Notes: a model not told the origin generated them from the sequence alone. A DNA stretch of 64,000 nt from Balneolales bacterium ANBcel1 (GCA_029688905.1 JARULB010000003.1:248001-312000); one strand, 5' to 3'. Positions 53,695 to 63,710 are shown, counted from the stretch's first letter. A program made the numbers and translations.

Positions 53695-54999
53695 TTACCG
53701 GATGGTTGTCTCTTCGGATATCCAGGAATAACATTCTCGTAATGACCCGTCTACTTTAAGAGTTTCACCGGTATTCCAACTCTGATAGAACTTCTCTTCT
53801 GCAGTTGGTGTCACCGGCTCATAGGTGCGATAAAGGCGATTAACCGTATTTTGTACGCCTCTATTACGCTCCAGAGCCCGATCCAGATAGTCCAGTACAA
53901 GCCAGTATACGGCCTTGTCCCGGCGGGTCATCTCGGAACCGGCACACATGGAAACCGCCTGGCCATAAATTTGGGCAATCACGATATAGGGCTGACCGAA
54001 CTGGGTATCTTCTTGAGCGGCACGCCGTGCAAAACGCCTGGCTTCCTCCAAATTTCGTAAACTGAGGTGATTCTCCGCAAGCCGCAAAGAGGTGCGTGCG
54101 CGTTCGGAACCGGACTGCTTCCCATGAGCTTCACTCAAAAAGCGGTTGGCCCGCTCAAGGCTTCCTTCATTTTCCGCCTTATCGGCCAAACGGAGAATAT
54201 TGGTTACCGACGGGTTAATCTCGTACATCCTCTCTGCTTTTTGCCTGGCCTGATCCCGGTTACCTACAGCGAGATACAGTTCATAGAGCTCTTCCAGAAG
54301 ATCCAGATTTTCAGGGTCATCGGCGAGATCTTCGTTTAACAGATCGATCCTCTCTTCAGGATCTGTTATCAACTCATTTCTGGTTTCTGCAAAGAAATCG
54401 CGGAGTGATTGACCCGCATATGGTTCCGCATCATTTATGATTGAAAACGCTCTTTCTCTGTTACCCTGCCTCGCGTAGTTGTTAACCAGAAGCTGCACGT
54501 AATACCCGTTGCCGGATTCGGTTGCCCTCCTGGGGTTGATATTGAACATGGCCTCGTAGTCTTCAAGCGCCATCTGAAAGCCACCGCTAATAAAATCCGA
54601 CTGTGCCTGCAAGAAACGTCCGCGATTGAAATGCCAGCGATACATATCTATTTCATCTTCGGTAAACAACCCGAAAACTCGATCGTACATCTGCAACGCT
54701 GAGTCCAGATACGCTTCACGCAGTGCAGGATCCGACTGTTTGTCGGCGATATTTTCATAAATATCGATCATGCGGCTGAAGTTCCGGTCGCCCCGAAAGT
54801 TTCCGGGGTACTCTTCCATCTCCTTGGGATGGGCTTCAATCAGCCACCGGCCATATAAAAGGGCCTGCTGATACTGCTCATTACGGTACTCTTCCGAAAA
54901 GAGCGATTGTACCTGTAGCGGGGTATACCCGAATGGCTGGGCGTTGATGGAGGCGGTTGCGACCAGCACCAGTACGGATACAAATAAGAATCTTGCCAT
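53695..54999 (-). CDS. TPR-repeat periplasmic protein
   Basis: A 434-aa exported protein with a signal peptide cleaved near SINA-QP. The body is helical with several degenerate tetratricopeptide pairs, for example ENLDLLEELYELYLAVGNRDQARQKAERMYEINP and the later segment AENHLSLRNLEEARRFARRAAQ. Conserved Cys are few (SMCAGS, RECYSW), one near the C-terminus. It probably acts as a scaffold in the periplasm. It follows the outer-membrane barrel gene by 28 bp in the same direction, so the two likely act together. Confidence 0.8.
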   Translation of the reverse strand: MARFLFVSVLVLVATASINAQPFGYTPLQVQSLFSEEYRNEQYQQALLYGRWLIEAHPKEMEEYPGNFRGDRNFSRMIDIYENIADKQSDPALREAYLDSALQMYDRVFGLFTEDEIDMYRWHFNRGRFLQAQSDFISGGFQMALEDYEAMFNINPRRATESGNGYYVQLLVNNYARQGNRERAFSIINDAEPYAGQSLRDFFAETRNELITDPEERIDLLNEDLADDPENLDLLEELYELYLAVGNRDQARQKAERMYEINPSVTNILRLADKAENEGSLERANRFLSEAHGKQSGSERARTSLRLAENHLSLRNLEEARRFARRAAQEDTQFGQPYIVIAQIYGQAVSMCAGSEMTRRDKAVYWLVLDYLDRALERNRGVQNTVNRLYRTYEPVTPTAEEKFYQSWNTGETLKVDGSLRECYSWISEETTIR

Positions 55000-55027
55000 G
55001 GTATTAAAATTATTCTGAAATAGCCTG

Positions 55028-56329
55028 CTATTGCAGACGTCGTTGAATGAACATCAGTTCGGATAAGTTGAAGGATACGCGTACTGCAAAAACCCTTTCC
55101 GACAGTAATCCACTGCCGTCGGATCCGCGAAAACCATACTCCGCATTGATATTAATGGAGGAAGAGGTTCGAAAAGAGGGCAGACCGAGACCGGCGTGCA
55201 GTGTTAGTGTTTCGATATCCTGACCATCGTTCAGCGAGAGGCTTCCCGTATCATATGAGACTCCCATTCTGTAAATAAACCGGGAAAGAAACGTATCAAC
55301 ATCTCTTCTGGATGCAATATACTGAGTTCCCATACCCATTTTCATCCTGTCATTGAAAAAAGGTTCTCGGTTTCCCTGGAAATTCGTGTACTCATCCCAG
55401 TTCTGATACAGTACATCAGCGCTGATCATCCAGTAAGGGTTTATATTGTAGGTAAAGCCCGCACTTGCCTCCAGCGGATACGTCACCTGCCCGTCTCCAT
55501 AAAAGGATTCTGGGTGAATGGTAATATCCGAAGAACCAATGCGGGATTCCAGTCTGCGTTCCGAATTCAGATCTACCGGCAGGGAGACGGTGGCGCCAAA
55601 GGCCATCCGATCATTCTCCCGGAATGCGTCTCTGTACTCCAGAAACACACCGAACCGGTGTCCGAATCCGTAGTGAGAGGTGCGCTCCTTTAATACAATT
55701 GCCCGATGATCAGGATCATCAATGGTGACCCGTTGATTCCTGTGAATCACACCCAGCATCAGGGATGGAGCATATCCCACAGAGATGTTATCGGTCAAAC
55801 GGACGCCAACTCCAGCTTCAATTCTATTTATTCCGCCAGACCCTGTACTTCTAACGGAATAATGCAGGTTTTCGCCTGTAATATTTTGTGCAGCGCCCAT
55901 GCGGTCCGTTACCTCGGTGGCATACCGTGCCGATGTAAGGGGGGTTATTGAAAATGAAACCCCTACTCGATTGCGTTTTACCGGCATGACCAGCTGTAAT
56001 GGTCCGGTGCGAAATCCAGTGGTGTTTGCCCGATAGTCATCGAACTCGGCCTCGTAGCTGCTGATTTCAAAACTGCCGGCGATGTTTGTCATTACAGCCC
56101 GCGCCCATGTTGCCGGGTTCGCACTCCCCGGTTGCCGGTTGTCATACAGCGCCGTTCCATAAACACCCATTCCATCAGCATAAGAGGAACGAACATCATG
56201 CGGCATACCAAGTCCGAATTGCGAGTAAATGGAACCGCCCTTCCAGATATCGTCTGCTTTCGCGTCATCAGCACCTGTGGAAACCAGTGCAACGGCAAAA
56301 AGGGTAATGGCCAATAGTGGTTGCTTCAT
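55028..56329 (-). CDS. Outer-membrane beta-barrel protein, unknown
   Basis: A 433-aa exported protein: signal peptide up to about KADD, then a plug-like stretch IYSQFGLGMPHDVRSSYADGMGVYGTALYDNRQPGSANPA-type N-terminus (the NPA motif near the start is typical of FadL/PorV-like barrels), followed by amphipathic strands. Its C-terminus runs SFNLSELMFIQRRLQ, without a terminal Phe. The ATG at 56329 is preferred over a TTG two codons earlier. It sits 12 bp after the DUF4270 gene. Confidence 0.75.
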   Translation of the reverse strand: MKQPLLAITLFAVALVSTGADDAKADDIWKGGSIYSQFGLGMPHDVRSSYADGMGVYGTALYDNRQPGSANPATWARAVMTNIAGSFEISSYEAEFDDYRANTTGFRTGPLQLVMPVKRNRVGVSFSITPLTSARYATEVTDRMGAAQNITGENLHYSVRSTGSGGINRIEAGVGVRLTDNISVGYAPSLMLGVIHRNQRVTIDDPDHRAIVLKERTSHYGFGHRFGVFLEYRDAFRENDRMAFGATVSLPVDLNSERRLESRIGSSDITIHPESFYGDGQVTYPLEASAGFTYNINPYWMISADVLYQNWDEYTNFQGNREPFFNDRMKMGMGTQYIASRRDVDTFLSRFIYRMGVSYDTGSLSLNDGQDIETLTLHAGLGLPSFRTSSSININAEYGFRGSDGSGLLSERVFAVRVSFNLSELMFIQRRLQ

Positions 56330-56341
56330 AAACAATTGAGA

Positions 56342-57550
56342 TTACTGCTCCTGTGATACTCTTGTAATGATAATTCTCGGTCTGATATCAGGATTATCTG
56401 TATTGCCAAAAAGCATGGGCAATACGCGGCCGTCATTAAATCCATAGGAAAGATATAAACGCCGTTCTGCCGGACTTCCGTACAATCTGTCTGTTGCAAA
56501 GTTTGTCAAATTGAACCGGTAGGACTGGTCTTCCGAACGCCTGTTAACCTGGGTAACGGGATCCCGGGTGATGGCGAAGTCCAGGTCATCCGATTCCAGG
56601 AAAAAAAGCCTGCTGGTTTCCGAACGCGGCCTGGTCAAATTGGGATGAGTGCCCGCCTGCATGGCAAGTGTGTCTTCATACACAACGAGTTCCAGACGAG
56701 AAAACATATCCGTGCCCAGATAATCTTCTGTAAACGGGATATCCAACATCAGCATGGCCCGTTGCGTGTTAAGCAGAGCCACCCCATTATCGGTCACCTG
56801 CCCGGGGCCGATGTCGGTATCCAGGCTGACCGCCCATCCTGAAGCAATCTTTTCCAGATTCAGAGTATCGTTTTCCGGGTGTTCAAAAACAAACCGGAAG
56901 TTCTGCATTTCGGTTGATATCAATTTATCAGCACCTCCGGAAGCGACTAGTGCCAGACCCGGCATATTGGCCCGATAGAGCGAATCGCGTACTGTTGCCG
57001 AGGTTTGCAGAAAAATACTCCGATAGGCATTAATCCACTCCTGATTTTCAATCGGCACATCCACCGAATCCGATCCGCTCACCGTAAAGCGGGCGATAAC
57101 CCGATCAGACAAGTTCGGGATGGAATCGTACCTCCAGGATGAGCTTCGCCAGGGCCGGTCGACTTCCACCAGGGCAAATTCGGCACTCTCTCCCTCTACT
57201 CCATAATGGTGGTCTATATTGAAGCGGACCCTTGCCCGGGCATTAGCGACAATCGTATCTCCGGTTTGCCTCGAAATCGATGGCCTCATCAATGCCGTTG
57301 CATGAATATTGCCGAAGACGGGATCGTCATAGTGCCCGGCTGTTACATAGGGCCTGTTTCCGCTGAAAGAGGGTGTGCTCACAACAGCAGTACTCTCAAT
57401 AAAAATTGTGTCTGCAACAATGCGCACATCATCCGGAGAATGTCTGTCGCCAACAACGGGCGTATCGTCACATCCAGGGAGAAGCCAGACCATGAGTATC
57501 AGGAAAAGCGGGGGGGCAAGACGGGACGCATGGCCGCCAAACGTATACAT
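56342..57550 (-). CDS. DUF4270-like lipoprotein
   Basis: A 402-aa lipoprotein; the signal ends with LLPGC and the mature part begins CDDTPVVGD. The N-terminal pattern VGDRHSPDD...DTIFIESTAVVSTP...VTAGHYDDPVFG matches DUF4270 of Bacteroidota, including the DPVFG hallmark. Later strands carry LDIPFTEDYLG and FNLTNFATDRL. Function is unknown. DUF4270 genes are typically next to a short glgA-like gene, exactly as here (18 bp downstream of it). AGAGG precedes the ATG. Confidence 0.82.
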   Translation of the reverse strand: MYTFGGHASRLAPPLFLILMVWLLPGCDDTPVVGDRHSPDDVRIVADTIFIESTAVVSTPSFSGNRPYVTAGHYDDPVFGNIHATALMRPSISRQTGDTIVANARARVRFNIDHHYGVEGESAEFALVEVDRPWRSSSWRYDSIPNLSDRVIARFTVSGSDSVDVPIENQEWINAYRSIFLQTSATVRDSLYRANMPGLALVASGGADKLISTEMQNFRFVFEHPENDTLNLEKIASGWAVSLDTDIGPGQVTDNGVALLNTQRAMLMLDIPFTEDYLGTDMFSRLELVVYEDTLAMQAGTHPNLTRPRSETSRLFFLESDDLDFAITRDPVTQVNRRSEDQSYRFNLTNFATDRLYGSPAERRLYLSYGFNDGRVLPMLFGNTDNPDIRPRIIITRVSQEQ

Positions 57551-57568
57551 AAAAATCGTTACCTCTGG

Positions 57569-58366
57569 TTATTCCGTAATCTGGTTATAGTAATCGGCGA
57601 ATTTGCTGGAAACATCCTGGGGAGACCCCTGAATTTTGTCCGGGGTCACTCCCAGCTCTTCAAATACGGGATCAAGCTCGACTCCCAGCTCATTGCCGGT
57701 TACTACGTGATCTGCATATTTGAGACCGGCTTTCAGGAAATCGACTTTCCCGTCGTCAAAAATGACGGAATCCCGGTCGAACTCATCAGGCAGGCCCATG
57801 ATATCCAGAATGGACGGGTCAAAAATTCCGTGATTGGTTGCACTGTGAACATTGAAAACCACCCGCGCCCGCGAAAAATTGTCATCGTCTTTGTAAATGG
57901 ATTTCAGAAAAACGGGAATCAATCCGGACGCCCAGTCGTGGCAGTGAATTACATCAGGTTTCCAACCCAGCTTCCTAACGGTTTCCAAAACCCCCTTATT
58001 ATAAAAAACAAGACGCTGGTCATTGTCCGGGAAAAACTCTTCGGTCTTTGGGTCGGTGAACAGGCCCTTTCTCTTGTAAAATGTGTCATTATCCAAAAAA
58101 TAGACCTGAAGCTTCGCATTTGGGATGCTGGCCACCTTGATACGCATGCTTTCCTCTTTACCGGCAACATTCACCTTGATACCAGCAAGGCGGATCACTT
58201 CATGGAGCCGGTTTCGCCGGTCATTGATGGATCCGTACTTGGGGAGCAGCAGGCGTATTTCAAAACCTTTGTCCTGCAGAGAGGCCGGCAGAAACCGAAG
58301 CAGGTCGGCAGTATGCGTCATTCTTGCGAAGGGCGAAATTTCAGCGGCAGCATATAGGATTTTCAT
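57569..58366 (-). CDS. Short glycogen/starch synthase-like protein (GT5 N-terminal half only)
   Basis: A 265-aa protein covering only the first Rossmann domain of GlgA. MKILYAAAEISPFA is the canonical start, but the ADP-glucose motif KTGGL is replaced by RMTHTADLL. The DVIHCHDWASGLIPVFLKS segment is intact, and the end of the domain HVVTGNELGVEL corresponds to the bridge. The donor-binding C-terminal half is absent and no remnant lies downstream, since DUF4270 begins 18 bp later. Short forms of this kind are known in Bacteroidota, so it is not a frameshift. Catalysis as a synthase is doubtful; a binding or regulatory role is possible. Confidence 0.85.
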   Translation of the reverse strand: MKILYAAAEISPFARMTHTADLLRFLPASLQDKGFEIRLLLPKYGSINDRRNRLHEVIRLAGIKVNVAGKEESMRIKVASIPNAKLQVYFLDNDTFYKRKGLFTDPKTEEFFPDNDQRLVFYNKGVLETVRKLGWKPDVIHCHDWASGLIPVFLKSIYKDDDNFSRARVVFNVHSATNHGIFDPSILDIMGLPDEFDRDSVIFDDGKVDFLKAGLKYADHVVTGNELGVELDPVFEELGVTPDKIQGSPQDVSSKFADYYNQITE

Positions 58367-58566
58367 AATGTATCAATTCACTATTCCGGGCGGTAGTTGT
58401 CATTTCCGGCACATATTAACAGCGAAACCCGGCCGGATTTCCGGTTTCAGTCTAACGGACCATGGCTCACATGTCGAAATAAATGGTTTCAAACAGTGAT
58501 CTGGGCTGGATTGGCCTAATTATACAATCTTCTAATATACGAATTATCGGGCGGATACTAAAACAA

Positions 58567-60111
58567 TCAGGCCTCTTCGGCCTCAATATCTGAAATATTG
58601 GAGTCGCTACGCACATCCTTGAAATTTCGATTGCTGATCGCAATGATATGGCGGATTTTGTCCTGGTCGACATTTTGGAACATTTCGTCCGTATAGCGCC
58701 ACATCCAGTTGTTTTCGGTGGTACCGGGGAAATTCATGCGGTGTTCACCGTCTAGCGCCATAAAATCCTGAAGAGGAAAAATGGCCTGGTTTGCGACCGA
58801 AAGCATCCCCAGCCGAATCAGCTCCCAGCTCACTTCCGAGCCGTCCGAGCGGGTGTATTCACGTAAATAATTTCTTTCCTTTTCCGGCGCCTGGCGATAC
58901 CAGCCGAGGGAGGTGTCGTTGTCATGAGTGCCGGAATAGACAATGCAGTTGGATGTTGTGTAATTGTGGGGCAGAAATCCGTTTCCGGGGTCATCAAAGG
59001 CAAACTGAAGCACTTTCATCCCGGGAAAATTAAATCGGTCGCGCAGAGCGACAACCGAGGGCGTGATGACACCGAGATCTTCCGCTATAATGGGCAATTT
59101 CCCAAGCTCCTTCTCTATGGCCACGAACAGTTTTTCGCCCGGACCTTTCACCCACCGGCCGTTTTGGGCAGTTTCCGCATCTGCAGCAACCTCCCAGTAG
59201 GCATCAAATCCCCGGAAGTGGTCGACCCGTATCGCATCGAACATGTGGAACATCTGCCGAAACCGGTCAATCCACCATTTGTATCCCTTATTCTCCAGTT
59301 TCTTCCAACGATACAACGGGTTGCCCCACAGCTGCCCGGTATCGCTAAAATAATCCGGCGGCACTCCGGCCACCAGCAGTCTGTTTCCGGTCTCATCCAC
59401 CTCAAAATACTCTTTGTTGGCCCATACATCGGCGCTGTTGTGGTCTACAAAGATCGGAATGTCCCCAATGATCTTGATACTTCGCTCGTTCGCGTACTTG
59501 CGAAGGCTCATCCACTGGTTGAAAAACTCGAACTGCACCCAATACTGGGCATCAACAGTTTCATTAAGTTGTTTCTTGGCATTATCGAGCGCCTTTTTTT
59601 CCCGCTTGGCCAGCGCTTTGTCCCACTGGTTCCAGGGTTTTCGACCATTGTCTATGAGGCAGGCCATAAACAGCACATAATCATCCAGCCACTCGCTGTT
59701 CTCCTGTTTAAACGCCTTGAATTGCCGCTGTTCGTCTGCATCATCCCGTTCATAAAACCGTTTGCAGGCGATGGAAAGCAACCTGTCCTTGATCTCATAC
59801 GCTTTTTCGTAGTCGGTTTTATCGCTTTGGGATACTCTTGCGGGGGCCAGCTCTTCTTCGGTCAGCAGCCCCTTTTCCTTGAGCATTTCCGGACTGACCA
59901 GATAGGGATTTCCCGCGAAAGCGGAATAGCTGGCATAGGGTGAATTACCGAAACCGGTCGGACCAAGCGGTAGAATCTGCCAAATCGCCTGGTTGGTTTG
60001 TTCAAGAAAATCGATAAAGCCGTACGCACCCTTTCCAAGGTCACCAATGGCAAAATCGGATGGAAAGGAAGTGGGGTGAACCAGGGTTCCACAAGATCTT
60101 ACGAAATCCAT
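58567..60111 (-). CDS. malQ: 4-alpha-glucanotransferase (GH77)
   Basis: A 514-aa amylomaltase that transfers alpha-1,4-glucan chains. Family motifs: YASYSAFAGNPYLVSPE near the N-terminus, IRVDHFRGFDAYWEV with the nucleophile Asp, the acid/base Glu in IAEDLGVITPSV, and YSGTHDNDTSLGW. Length and N-terminus match bacterial MalQ. It starts 16 bp after the glgB stop, so the pair forms an operon for glycogen-type glucan processing. Confidence 0.95.
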   Translation of the reverse strand: MDFVRSCGTLVHPTSFPSDFAIGDLGKGAYGFIDFLEQTNQAIWQILPLGPTGFGNSPYASYSAFAGNPYLVSPEMLKEKGLLTEEELAPARVSQSDKTDYEKAYEIKDRLLSIACKRFYERDDADEQRQFKAFKQENSEWLDDYVLFMACLIDNGRKPWNQWDKALAKREKKALDNAKKQLNETVDAQYWVQFEFFNQWMSLRKYANERSIKIIGDIPIFVDHNSADVWANKEYFEVDETGNRLLVAGVPPDYFSDTGQLWGNPLYRWKKLENKGYKWWIDRFRQMFHMFDAIRVDHFRGFDAYWEVAADAETAQNGRWVKGPGEKLFVAIEKELGKLPIIAEDLGVITPSVVALRDRFNFPGMKVLQFAFDDPGNGFLPHNYTTSNCIVYSGTHDNDTSLGWYRQAPEKERNYLREYTRSDGSEVSWELIRLGMLSVANQAIFPLQDFMALDGEHRMNFPGTTENNWMWRYTDEMFQNVDQDKIRHIIAISNRNFKDVRSDSNISDIEAEEA

Positions 60112-60127
60112 AATGTCCTGCTGAAGT

Positions 60128-62329
60128 TTACAATGATTTTATGATTACCCCTGCCAGGGGAGGGATGTTGATTTTCAAGCGGGCTGGCTGATTGTGACAC
60201 TCTTCGGCCTCGGCAGCCAACTCGGTGTTTCCGAAGTTACTTCCCCCATAGAACTCGGAATCACTGTTAAATAGTATCCGGTAGTTCCCCTCTCTTGGCA
60301 CCCCGATGGAATAATCGTAGTGAACCTGTGGTGTAAAGTTGAATATGCAAACAACGGAATCGTAATCATTTACCCCTCTCCTGATATAAGCGATGATACC
60401 ACTGTCGGCATCGGTGAAATCGACCCACTGGAACCCGCTCCAGTCAAAGTCGATCTGATGCAGGGGTTTTTGCTCCCGGTACAGCTTGTTAAGGTCGCGG
60501 ACAAGCGTTTGAATTCCCTTGTGGCGCTCGTAGTTCAGCAGCCCCCAATCAAGCGACTTCTCACTGTTCCACTCTGCCCACTGGGCGATTTCGGAGCCCA
60601 TAAACAGCAGCTTCTTCCCGGGATGGCAGTACATGTAGGTATAAAGCAGCCGGAGGTTGGCAAACTTTTGCCAATCGTCGCCGGGCATCTTCGAGACCAG
60701 TGAACGCTTCATGTGCACCACCTCGTCGTGCGAGAGAGGCAACAGGAAATTCTCGGTGAAAGCGTAGATCATCGAAAACGTAAGCTGATTGTGGTGATAC
60801 TTGCGGAAAATCGGGTCGATAGCCATGTATTTCAGCGTATCGTTCATCCACCCCATATTCCACTTGTAATCAAACCCGAGTCCGCCGGCATATGTCGGCC
60901 GGGAAACCATCGGCCAGGAAGTAGACTCCTCGGCCATGGTCACTACTCCCTCAAACTCCTCATTCAGAATTTCATTAAATCGTTTCAGAAAATCGATCGC
61001 CTCGATATTCTCACGTCCACCAAACTTGTTCGGCACCCATTCTTCATTTTCACGGGAATAGTCGAGGTAAAGCATGGAAGCGACGGCATCGACACGCATA
61101 CCGTCAATATGATATTTGTCGCACCAGTAAACTGCGTTGGATATCAGGAAGTTGATCACTTCCGTACGGCCGAAATTGAATATCAGTGTCCCCCAGTCGC
61201 GGTGTTCCCCCTGGCGGGGATCGGCGTGCTCGTAGAGGGCGGTCCCGTCAAACAGACGGAGGCCATGGTCGTCCTTGGCAAAATGGGCCGGTACCCAGTC
61301 AATAATCACGCCAATACCGGCCTGATGGCAGGTGTCTACAAAATGCATGAAGCCTTCCGGCTCACCAAAGCGGGAGGTCGGAGCAAAGTATCCGGTTGTC
61401 TGATATCCCCATGAAGGGTCGTACGGATGCTCCGATACCGGAAGCAACTCAATGTGCGTATAGCCGAGATCCTTCACATAGGGCACCAGCTCTTCTGCCA
61501 GTTCCCTGTACGTTGGAAATCCGTTCGGCGAGATTTCGTTTCTTTTCCAGGAGCCTAAATGGACCTCATATATGGACATCGGCTCGCCAAATCCCTTGCT
61601 CCGGCCCGCCATCCACTCCTGATCGTTCCATTCGTAGGTGTCGATGTTTTTTACGATGGATGCGTTTCTCGGCCGTAATTCGGAATAAAAGGCATAGGGA
61701 TCGGCCTTCAGCAGGGGTACATCCTGATCGGGAACCGCTATCTCGTACTTGTAGATATCCCCCTCACTGATGCCCGGTATGAAAATTTCCCAAAGCCCCT
61801 GCTCATGATACTTGCGCATGGGGTGGCGTCGGCCATCCCAGTCGTTAAACGTGCCGACAACACTGACCCTTTTGGCGCCGGGGGCCGCAACAACAAAACG
61901 GGTGCCGGACACCCCGTCGATGGTCATCAGATGCGCACCCATCCACTCATAGGTTTTGCGGTGGGTCCCTTCTCCCCAGTAATGGAGGTCATGGTCGCTA
62001 AGTGTCGGGCCAAATGAGTAGGGATCCACGATTTTGTAAGAGGCACCCTCGAAGGGGAAAATCTCATACGAATACGAGGGCGGCTCTTTGGCCCCTTCTA
62101 AAAAAATCTCAAATACCCCGCCGTCGCTTATCCGCTGCATCTCCTGATTGGATGTGCTCTCCTCAAGCCATATATTCACTTTTTCTGCGTTAGGCTGGAG
62201 AGTGCGAACTATAAAGCCCTTCTTTTTTCCCTTGCTCGCAGCATGGGGACCAAGGACAGAAAACGGATCGGAATGATCGGCCCCTTCAAGGGCATTGATT
62301 TGATCGTGATCTAAAAACTTGTGTTTCAC
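60128..62329 (-). CDS. glgB: 1,4-alpha-glucan branching enzyme (GH13)
   Basis: A 733-aa enzyme that introduces alpha-1,6 branches into glycogen. It has two N-terminal beta domains (PFSVLGPH, then VSVVGTFNDWDGRRHPM), and the GH13 core with DWVPAHFAKDDHGL, DGMRVDAVASMLYLDYSR (nucleophile Asp), TMAEESTSWP (acid/base Glu) and LPLSHDEVVH. The start is GTG with AGAGGAT five bases upstream. It is the first gene of the glgB-malQ unit, and the divergent lolC-type gene lies 136 bp away. Confidence 0.96.
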   Translation of the reverse strand: MKHKFLDHDQINALEGADHSDPFSVLGPHAASKGKKKGFIVRTLQPNAEKVNIWLEESTSNQEMQRISDGGVFEIFLEGAKEPPSYSYEIFPFEGASYKIVDPYSFGPTLSDHDLHYWGEGTHRKTYEWMGAHLMTIDGVSGTRFVVAAPGAKRVSVVGTFNDWDGRRHPMRKYHEQGLWEIFIPGISEGDIYKYEIAVPDQDVPLLKADPYAFYSELRPRNASIVKNIDTYEWNDQEWMAGRSKGFGEPMSIYEVHLGSWKRNEISPNGFPTYRELAEELVPYVKDLGYTHIELLPVSEHPYDPSWGYQTTGYFAPTSRFGEPEGFMHFVDTCHQAGIGVIIDWVPAHFAKDDHGLRLFDGTALYEHADPRQGEHRDWGTLIFNFGRTEVINFLISNAVYWCDKYHIDGMRVDAVASMLYLDYSRENEEWVPNKFGGRENIEAIDFLKRFNEILNEEFEGVVTMAEESTSWPMVSRPTYAGGLGFDYKWNMGWMNDTLKYMAIDPIFRKYHHNQLTFSMIYAFTENFLLPLSHDEVVHMKRSLVSKMPGDDWQKFANLRLLYTYMYCHPGKKLLFMGSEIAQWAEWNSEKSLDWGLLNYERHKGIQTLVRDLNKLYREQKPLHQIDFDWSGFQWVDFTDADSGIIAYIRRGVNDYDSVVCIFNFTPQVHYDYSIGVPREGNYRILFNSDSEFYGGSNFGNTELAAEAEECHNQPARLKINIPPLAGVIIKSL

Positions 62330-62465
62330 AGATCCTCTTATTCAGAGACGTTAGTATTGTCGCGTAAAATACAAAGTTTTATACTAAAATTAACCCGATT
62401 CACACGCTTCCGTAATATTTAGCACGAAAATAACTTAAGATCAAAAATAATTCCGCACAACATCG

Positions 62466-63698
62466 TTGAAAGCAAACCGCCTCATAGCAAGAAGATACCT
62501 TTTCTCACGAAAAAGAGTCTCCCTGATCACCACCCTGACCATGATCAGCATTGCCGGGGTTACCGTCGGCACCGCCCTCCTCATCGTCGTGCTTTCCGTA
62601 TTCAACGGCTTTTTCGATGTGATAAAGACCATGCTTCTGGCCAACGATCCGGACGTGCGTATCGAGGCGGCCGAGGGTCGTTCCTTTGAAACAAGTCCCG
62701 AACTGACCCGATTGCTTGACGATATTCCGGAAATCGCCATCCAGTCTCCCTTTATTCAGGGCAAGGTCCTGGTAGCTCATCGGGGAAACCGGGATCAGGT
62801 GGTGGTGGTCAAGGGGGTTGATCCGGATCTTTTTGCCAGGTTTGCCGACCTGGAGACCTTGATGAGTGTCGGCGGACTGGATTTGGCTGTACGTGACAAT
62901 CGGCCCGGAATCCTTTTATCCGAGCCACTCAGCCGCTCTGTACGACTTGATATTGGTGACGAGGTGTCTCTGTTGAGCGCTGCGGGCATGCAACGGGCAC
63001 TCACACAGTTCACCGGCCCGCGCGTCAGCCGCTTTGAAGTACGTGGCATCTACAGCCTTCAGCAGGTGGTGGATGATCCGGTGATCTATATTGATATCCA
63101 CGCTGCCGAACGGCTCTTCGACCACAGAAACCGATTGTCCGGTATTGATATCAGCCTTCATGAACACGAGAAGGCTGATGAGGTCAAGCACCGTCTCCAG
63201 GAGGCTCTTGGCGACGATTTTTTGGTGCAAACCTGGTACGACCTGCAGCGGCCGCTTTACGATGTCATGAACCTGGAAAAATGGGGAGCCTATTTCATCC
63301 TGATGATCATTGTACTGGTTGCAGTACTCAATATCGTGGGCTCACTCACCATGATCGTCATACAGAAACAGAGGGATATCGGCCTGTTGCGATCGATCGG
63401 GTTTCGCAAGAAAGATATCATGGCTGTTTTCTTCCGCCAGGGATGGTATATCGGACTGACCGGCTGCGCCATCGGTGGAAGCCTGGGGCTGTTCCTGGCC
63501 TATATTCAGGACCGGTTTGAACTTGTGAAACTGGCCGGAGCCGAGTCGTTCATCATATCCGCCTACCCCGTTGAGGTACTGTGGCAGGATGCCGCCTTTG
63601 TCCTTGGCGGAAGCCTGTTTCTTTGCCTGGCAGCAAGCTGGTATCCGGCGTTCCGGGCTGCTTCAATCGACCCGGCCGATGCCGTAAGAAACGAGTAG
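62466..63698 (+). CDS. LolC/LolE-type lipoprotein-releasing ABC permease
   Basis: A 410-aa inner-membrane protein with four helices of the FtsX/MacB family: one near the N-terminus (ITTLTMISIAGVTVGTALLIVVLSVFNGF) and three near the C-terminus, separated by a large periplasmic domain of about 230 residues. The N-terminal ARRYLFSRKRVSLI start, the MNLEKWGAYFILMIIVLVAVLNIVGSL helix and the RQRDIGLLRSIG-like segment QKQRDIGLLRSIGFRKKDI match LolC/E. These proteins detach lipoproteins from the inner membrane with LolD. The TTG at 62466 is the only sensible start. The ATPase partner is not in the window. Confidence 0.9.
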   Translation: MKANRLIARRYLFSRKRVSLITTLTMISIAGVTVGTALLIVVLSVFNGFFDVIKTMLLANDPDVRIEAAEGRSFETSPELTRLLDDIPEIAIQSPFIQGKVLVAHRGNRDQVVVVKGVDPDLFARFADLETLMSVGGLDLAVRDNRPGILLSEPLSRSVRLDIGDEVSLLSAAGMQRALTQFTGPRVSRFEVRGIYSLQQVVDDPVIYIDIHAAERLFDHRNRLSGIDISLHEHEKADEVKHRLQEALGDDFLVQTWYDLQRPLYDVMNLEKWGAYFILMIIVLVAVLNIVGSLTMIVIQKQRDIGLLRSIGFRKKDIMAVFFRQGWYIGLTGCAIGGSLGLFLAYIQDRFELVKLAGAESFIISAYPVEVLWQDAAFVLGGSLFLCLAASWYPAFRAASIDPADAVRNE

Positions 63699-63710
63699 TC
63701 CGCATCTGCC

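Noticed and set aside
57569-58366. Short GlgA considered as a frameshifted pseudogene
   Set aside because: The frame is intact, no C-terminal half remains downstream, and short forms beside DUF4270 are known in related phyla.
57206-59943. Plus-strand frames of 383 and 339 codons opposite the DUF4270/GlgA-like and malQ genes
   Set aside because: They are antisense shadows of genes with well-recognised motifs on the minus strand.
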